From the NCBI GenBank assembly GCA_030587405.1, contig JAUQZD010000016.1, forward strand, positions 1 through 64,000: 64,000 nt of DNA. Reading direction: 5' to 3'. The notes below the pieces were generated by a model, which did no database searches, was not told where the DNA came from, and saw nothing but the letters and a program-made list of their open reading frames with translations. Source of the DNA: Candidatus Freyrarchaeum guaymasense (GTDB taxonomy: Archaea; Asgardarchaeota; Jordarchaeia; Jordarchaeales; Freyrarchaeaceae). Each line of letters starts with the position of its first letter. The first letter of the stretch is position 1. This document shows positions 60,129 to 64,000 of this stretch, one piece after another. The position numbers were made by a program, and so were the translations under genes.

Positions 60129-60995
60129 TTGGTTTGGCTGGATAGAAGAAGGGAAATAGTGGTTGAGATGCCTGAGGAGTGGGGAGGCATCGTCCCAAGC
60201 GAGGTTTTTCTTAGCGAGGGTAGGAGGCTGGTTGAGGAGGCTTCGAAGAGGAACATTGTAATGCGGCTTATGGGAGGGGTTGCGATAAGGATTCATACCG
60301 AGAATATCTCCGACTTCGCTAAGAAAATTGGACGCATGACCGGTAAGGGGCAAGAGTTCACCGACCTAGACTTCATGGCTTACCGTAGGCAGCGCAAGCT
60401 TATGCCAGGATTCTTCGAGTCTCTTGGCTACGTTAAAAGGGTGACGACTCTATCGTCGGCTGCCTCTGAAAGGCAAATTTACTATCACGGCAAGGGGTGG
60501 TTCCACGTTGACGTGTTCTTCGACGTTTTAAGGATGAATCACGACATAGATTTTAGAGGGAGGCTTGAAGTCGACTACCCGACTATAAGCGTCTCCGACC
60601 TGCTCTTAGAGAAGATGCAGATCGTCTTCATATCAGAGAAGGACTTGAAGGACGCATGCGTCCTGATAAGAGGGCATGACGTTGGGGAAGGCGACGAGGA
60701 ATGCGTCAATGCGAAGTACATTGCTTCCCTCCTCTCAAAGGACTGGGGGTTCTGGTATACCGTCACAACAAACCTGAAGAAGCTGAGGAAGCTGGCTCCA
60801 AGCTTCGGTGTTAAAGGAGGGGACCTGAAAGACGTAAACGAGAAGATCGATGTATTAATGGAATATATCGAGAAGGAGAGAAAAAGCGCTAAGTGGAGGG
60901 CTAGGGCTAAGCTCGGAACGATGAAAAAATGGTATAGGCCTGTAGAAACGCCTGAAACGGTAGGTGGATTCGGAATAGAAACCTTAGGGAAGTAA
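60129..60995 (+). CDS. Nucleotidyltransferase-fold protein
   Basis: The 288-residue protein has a nucleotidyltransferase-like core: MRLMGGVAIRIH (the G-G motif region), TDLDFMAY (acidic pair) and FHVDVFFD (third acidic residue). DLLLEKMQIVFISEKDLKDACVLI follows, a segment also seen in AbiEii-type and related substrate-binding folds. The substrate is unknown: nucleotide transfer to a protein, sugar or tRNA are all options. The TTG start has GGAGGTGG upstream. No obvious antitoxin or HEPN gene adjoins it. Confidence 0.75.
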   Translation: MVWLDRRREIVVEMPEEWGGIVPSEVFLSEGRRLVEEASKRNIVMRLMGGVAIRIHTENISDFAKKIGRMTGKGQEFTDLDFMAYRRQRKLMPGFFESLGYVKRVTTLSSAASERQIYYHGKGWFHVDVFFDVLRMNHDIDFRGRLEVDYPTISVSDLLLEKMQIVFISEKDLKDACVLIRGHDVGEGDEECVNAKYIASLLSKDWGFWYTVTTNLKKLRKLAPSFGVKGGDLKDVNEKIDVLMEYIEKERKSAKWRARAKLGTMKKWYRPVETPETVGGFGIETLGK

Positions 60996-61208
60996 CCAGA
61001 TGGAGAATAAGATCTTTAACAAGCCTTTAGTAGCCTTAAGTAGGTTAGTTTTTAATTCTTCAATTATCTCTTGCTTTTCTGGCAAAAGTCAAATAAATTA
61101 TAAAGGTTCCTTTTTCAGGTGGTAGTGTTTTTTATCTATGGGATTGTTTTGAGAGAAAAAATAATTAGTTTTGTTTTTCTGGTAAACGTGGTGAAGGAGT
61201 CGAGAAAA

Positions 61209-62339
61209 ATGGATGCTATTAGAAATAAAATTGTGGAATTATACAAGTTAAGTGTTGATTTTTCGAAAGAAATGTATGTTCTTTCTGAAAATTTTAAGGA
61301 GGAAAAGGGAAAAATATATGAAAAATTTATGCAAGAAAATCTAATAAAGAGGGTTACCGACTATCAGATTAAGGCGTTTTTTCTGATAAACTTTTTTAAA
61401 AAATATGTTTCAATTAACTTTACCCTTAGAGGGCTTATTATGGACTTGCTTTCATCCATTGGACTTAAACACGCGTATTGGAGTCTTCTTAGAGGTGATG
61501 TAGAGCTTGATGATGAAAAGGTGGACATACTTGACGAGTTCTTTTTAAAGTACCAGGTGCGCTCTACGATGGACGTCCTTATACCGTTAACCGACGGATT
61601 CTTCAATTATGCCCCACTAGAGGAGCTTCGAATAGCGGCAGAAAGCTTAGACGCTAAACTTCCCACCAAGATCATGCCGTGCTTAGAGAAGCAAGTTAAC
61701 TACTGGAGAAAGGTTGAGGAGGAGGTTAAGAGTCTTACTGAAAAAGCAGAGGCTGGTGGGGTTGAGGAAGCCGTTAACAGCCTTAAGAGGATCCTTAAAA
61801 TCCTTTTTCCGCTCGTAAAGGGGATGGAAGAGGTAACTCACTGTTTTACCTCTAGGATAGCGGAGCTGGTAAATGGAGAGGAGGAGGCTGACGAACTTAT
61901 TGGGAAAGTTTACTGGGAAGTCGAGTCTCTGATAAGAGACTGGAGAGACGTGCACAAGTCGGCATTCAATTACCTGGTTGCTTTCTTATCCATGATTGGG
62001 AACAGTTTTGATGTCGGTGAAGAAACATTTAAGAAAGCTATAGTAGACGAAGTCGACCCTGAGAAAGTGATTCCAAGAGAGTTAAACGTGCAAGACGTGG
62101 CGTTTGCAATTAATCAGGCATTGTCAGAGCTTGAAGACGCATGGTTGAAGGCTTCAAGAATGGTTGAAAGAAGTGTGATCCTTTTCAGGGTGGCTGATGT
62201 GCTTGAAAGTAGCTTTTTAAGATTTATATCTGAGAGGTTGGTCACGAGATTTAAAGTGTTTGAAAAGTATGGAAAGCTCATACTCGAAAAACTCCAAGAA
62301 ATTCAAGCTGAACTTGGAAAAATGAGTGAAACTAAGTGA
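61209..62339 (+). CDS. AT-rich gene for a long helical, coiled-coil-like protein
   Basis: The protein of about 376 residues is nearly all helix, with heptad-like stretches (WRKVEEEVKSLTEKAEAGGVEEAVNSLKRIL, KYGKLILEKLQEIQAELGKMSE). It has no family I can name. The frame opens at a GTG at 61119 and would add a hydrophobic segment (VVFFIYGIVLREKIISFVFLV) that might be a membrane anchor. The ATG at 61209 has GAAGGAG 9 nt upstream, and a TATA-like AATAAATTATAAAG lies at 61092-61105. Its 5' half is clearly richer in A and T than neighbouring genes, which may indicate recent acquisition. Confidence 0.65.
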   Translation: MDAIRNKIVELYKLSVDFSKEMYVLSENFKEEKGKIYEKFMQENLIKRVTDYQIKAFFLINFFKKYVSINFTLRGLIMDLLSSIGLKHAYWSLLRGDVELDDEKVDILDEFFLKYQVRSTMDVLIPLTDGFFNYAPLEELRIAAESLDAKLPTKIMPCLEKQVNYWRKVEEEVKSLTEKAEAGGVEEAVNSLKRILKILFPLVKGMEEVTHCFTSRIAELVNGEEEADELIGKVYWEVESLIRDWRDVHKSAFNYLVAFLSMIGNSFDVGEETFKKAIVDEVDPEKVIPRELNVQDVAFAINQALSELEDAWLKASRMVERSVILFRVADVLESSFLRFISERLVTRFKVFEKYGKLILEKLQEIQAELGKMSETK

Positions 62340-62545
62340 AATGTTTAAGGAAAGGGGAAGGGGAAAACGCTTAACTTAAGTGAAAGGTTTCCTTCAAGAG
62401 GGTAGGCACCGAAGAGAACAACATGGCTTCCTTATTAAGTGAAGTTTCTCGTGCAGTTCCAAGCTCTAGACACTTTTATGATTTAAAAAAAGGTGGAAGG
62501 GTTTTTCTTTTTGTGGTTGTTAGCATGTGTCCCTGCGTCCTTCAC

Positions 62546-63205
62546 TTATTGCTGACTGCGCGATGGCCTTCCGTATTTAACTATTTGAGGGGCTGCTTGA
62601 ATGGACTTAAATGTTCTCCATGCCAATGCTCCGAGGGGGAGGGCTACTATGAAGAGCCATATTTCAGGCCTCAGCATGCTGGCAGTCCAAGTCCATTGCC
62701 ATGCTATGTTTTCTATTAATAGGCCACTTACAGCTGCATATAGTTCCTCAAACTGGTTGCCTGTGAGCAAGCGTATTAGAAAGTTCAAAGAGAGGTATTC
62801 AGATGTGAATTCAATGTAAGGTATGATGTTACCGAGGGACCTTGAGATCAAGATGAGAAGGTAGAGTACTCCGTAGAGTGCAGACAACATAAAGCCTACG
62901 ATGGGGAAGCCAAGCGAGTCATATTTGAGCCTCCAAATATGGAAGCCTCCAAGGTATACTGAGCCGATGACAGCCATGGCGAATCCTCCAATGGCGTCCG
63001 ATGGAAGCCAGATAGCACCAAGAGGCGAGCCGTTTAAAGCCCAAATGTACCAGGAGAGTTCGCCTATACTAGAGGCGACCGTGGCAGCCCACTTGCCAAA
63101 CTCGAGGATGCCGACTAGAAGGTACAGTAACCCTAGGGAAACAGAGTATACTGCTAACGACTTAACGTATGCTTCACGCACATGCTTTACCTTTACTTCA
63201 CCCAT
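62546..63205 (-). CDS. Integral membrane protein linked to FeoB
   Basis: The 219-residue protein has about five hydrophobic segments (SVSLGLLYLLVGILEFG, AIGGFAMAVIGSVYLGG, FPIVGFMLSALYGVLYLLILI, a late WLFIVALPLGALAW). It belongs to no family I can name. It starts 38 nt after the FeoB stop on the same strand, so co-transcription and a role in iron transport or its control are reasonable but unproven. Confidence 0.7.
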   Translation of the reverse strand: MGEVKVKHVREAYVKSLAVYSVSLGLLYLLVGILEFGKWAATVASSIGELSWYIWALNGSPLGAIWLPSDAIGGFAMAVIGSVYLGGFHIWRLKYDSLGFPIVGFMLSALYGVLYLLILISRSLGNIIPYIEFTSEYLSLNFLIRLLTGNQFEELYAAVSGLLIENIAWQWTWTASMLRPEIWLFIVALPLGALAWRTFKSIQAAPQIVKYGRPSRSQQ

Positions 63206-63243
63206 TTTCCCACCTCACACGCTCCACACACTTCGCCTACAGT

Positions 63244-64000
63244 TTAGGTTGCAGCGATCTGCCGTAATAGGGAGTTTAAGATGTAAACTGACTCGACTCC
63301 GAGGAGGTGGCCAACGCTTACTATTAGTAGTGCAACCAAGTATGCTAGTATTATTCCGTAAACAACAGTGAAGGCAGTCCACTTCCATGATGCTGTTTCC
63401 CTGTATATGATGCCGATCGTCGCTAAGCATGGTATGTAGATTAACGTGAAGGCCATGAAGGCTAACCCTGTCACAGGAGTGAAGACATAAGACGCCAACA
63501 ACGTACCCAACATTTCCTCCTCGCATCCCAGCAGCACGCCGAATGTTCCTACAACCATCTCCTTGGCTACGAAGCCGAACACCAGTGCTACAATGCTCAT
63601 CCAGTTAAACCCTAAGGGGCGGAAGATGGGCTCCAGGGTATATCCTATAGTTGCAACGTGGCTCCAGTATATCGGGAGCCCCCAAGGGTGGGTTGAAAGA
63701 TACCAGACGGCCACTACTCCAGCTACTATGATCGTTCCAGCCTTTCTTACGAACACGTAGCCTCTCTCCCACATGTGCGTCAACGTGTTTCTGGCAGTTG
63801 GCAACGCGTACGTGGGAAGCTCCATGATGAAGTGGGATGGCTTCTTCTTAAAGTATGGAATCGTCCTCCTGAAGAGTAAGGCCATGGAGGCTGCAAGCAC
63901 TATTCCAAGCACGTACATGGAGAAGACGCCGAAGGTGGCGTAGGCTCCCAGTACTGCTCCAGCCACTAGAACATACACTGGGAGACGGGCATTGCATGAC
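63244..64000 (-). CDS. feoB: Ferrous iron transporter FeoB, C-terminal membrane part
   Basis: The frame is open from the window edge: it reads SCNARLPVYVLVAGAV, the conserved start of the FeoB Gate domain, then ELPTYALPTARN, WERGYVFVRKAGTIIV, LGFNWMSIVALVFGFVAKEMVVGTFGVLLG and a late YIPCLATIGIIYRETASWKW. These are the second Gate motif and core region. The N-terminal GTPase and first Gate lie beyond 64000. It imports Fe2+ across the cytoplasmic membrane. No FeoA gene follows downstream; a small membrane protein gene does. Confidence 0.93.
   Translation of the reverse strand, partial: SCNARLPVYVLVAGAVLGAYATFGVFSMYVLGIVLAASMALLFRRTIPYFKKKPSHFIMELPTYALPTARNTLTHMWERGYVFVRKAGTIIVAGVVAVWYLSTHPWGLPIYWSHVATIGYTLEPIFRPLGFNWMSIVALVFGFVAKEMVVGTFGVLLGCEEEMLGTLLASYVFTPVTGLAFMAFTLIYIPCLATIGIIYRETASWKWTAFTVVYGIILAYLVALLIVSVGHLLGVESVYILNSLLRQIAAT

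Overview
The window looks archaeal and most likely belongs to a thermophilic Thermoproteota/TACK-type lineage, possibly Bathyarchaeia-like. This placement is inference: no rRNA, tRNA or ribosomal gene is present to settle it. Supporting signs are TATA-like boxes 23-30 nt upstream of leaderless starts, strong Shine-Dalgarno (SD) sites before internal operon genes, many TTG/GTG starts, and archaeal-type genes: two-subunit fumarase, a fumarate reductase B subunit fused to CCG domains, V4R proteins, a coalescin/Rad50-like ATPase, a dolichol-phosphate-type glycosyltransferase and VapBC pairs.

Layout. 1-5.0 kb is mobile and structured: a TnpB running off the left edge, a HEPN protein, a 3-hydroxyacyl-CoA dehydrogenase behind an operator-like promoter, a cluster of GNRA-capped hairpins, and a TnpB element carrying a LAGLIDADG endonuclease. 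5.1-14.5 kb holds metabolic genes: crotonase plus hydroxyacyl-CoA dehydrogenase, a form IV RuBisCO-like protein, a decayed short-chain dehydrogenase, a metallo-beta-lactamase-fold protein, a saccharopine-dehydrogenase-like protein, an IlvD/Edd dehydratase and an iron-sulfur flavoprotein. 14.7-15.4 kb is a toxin-antitoxin pair. 15.8-28.7 kb is a dense organic-acid region: fumarate reductase AB, fumarase alpha/beta, a second FrdA-like flavoprotein, MmgE/PrpD, LeuB/LeuC/LeuD-like enzymes and an acyl-CoA synthetase. 28.7-40.3 kb mixes a second PIN toxin pair, an orphan TnpB right end, an alpha/beta hydrolase, a sirtuin, a corrinoid protein with its methyltransferase, a two-domain gelsolin-like protein, a PadR regulator with a perfect 38-bp operator-like palindrome, a DUF2284 protein, a GH1 glycosidase and an amidohydrolase. 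40.3-48.7 kb has a winged-helix protein with a zinc-hook SMC-like ATPase, a tandem U32 protein and two adjacent V4R proteins. 48.7-50.4 kb is an IS607-like TnpB element and a GC-rich candidate structured RNA. 50.4-64 kb has a phosphoesterase, a glycosyltransferase/flippase/methyltransferase surface-glycan group, two uncharacterised proteins in tandem, a B3/B4-domain protein divergent from a short histone-deacetylase-fold protein, a nucleotidyltransferase-fold protein, an AT-rich coiled-coil gene, and the C-terminal half of FeoB.

How genes fit together. The organic-acid block could run a C4 segment (succinate-fumarate-malate) with aconitase/isocitrate-dehydrogenase-type steps. The same five enzymes would equally make a C5 route (methylsuccinate, mesaconate, citramalate, methylmalate, 2-oxobutyrate). 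CoA-ester enzymes (two hydroxyacyl-CoA dehydrogenases, crotonase, acyl-CoA synthetase, a class III-type sirtuin) point to acyl-CoA oxidation. The corrinoid pair points to methyl-group use, with the substrate-specific methyltransferase encoded elsewhere.

The most unusual items are the TnpB plus homing-endonuclease element with several orphan TnpB right ends, the GC-rich pseudoknot-forming RNA candidate near 50.3 kb, the double-gelsolin protein and the C4/C5 dicarboxylate block. All coordinates and motifs were read by eye; no database or folding program was run.
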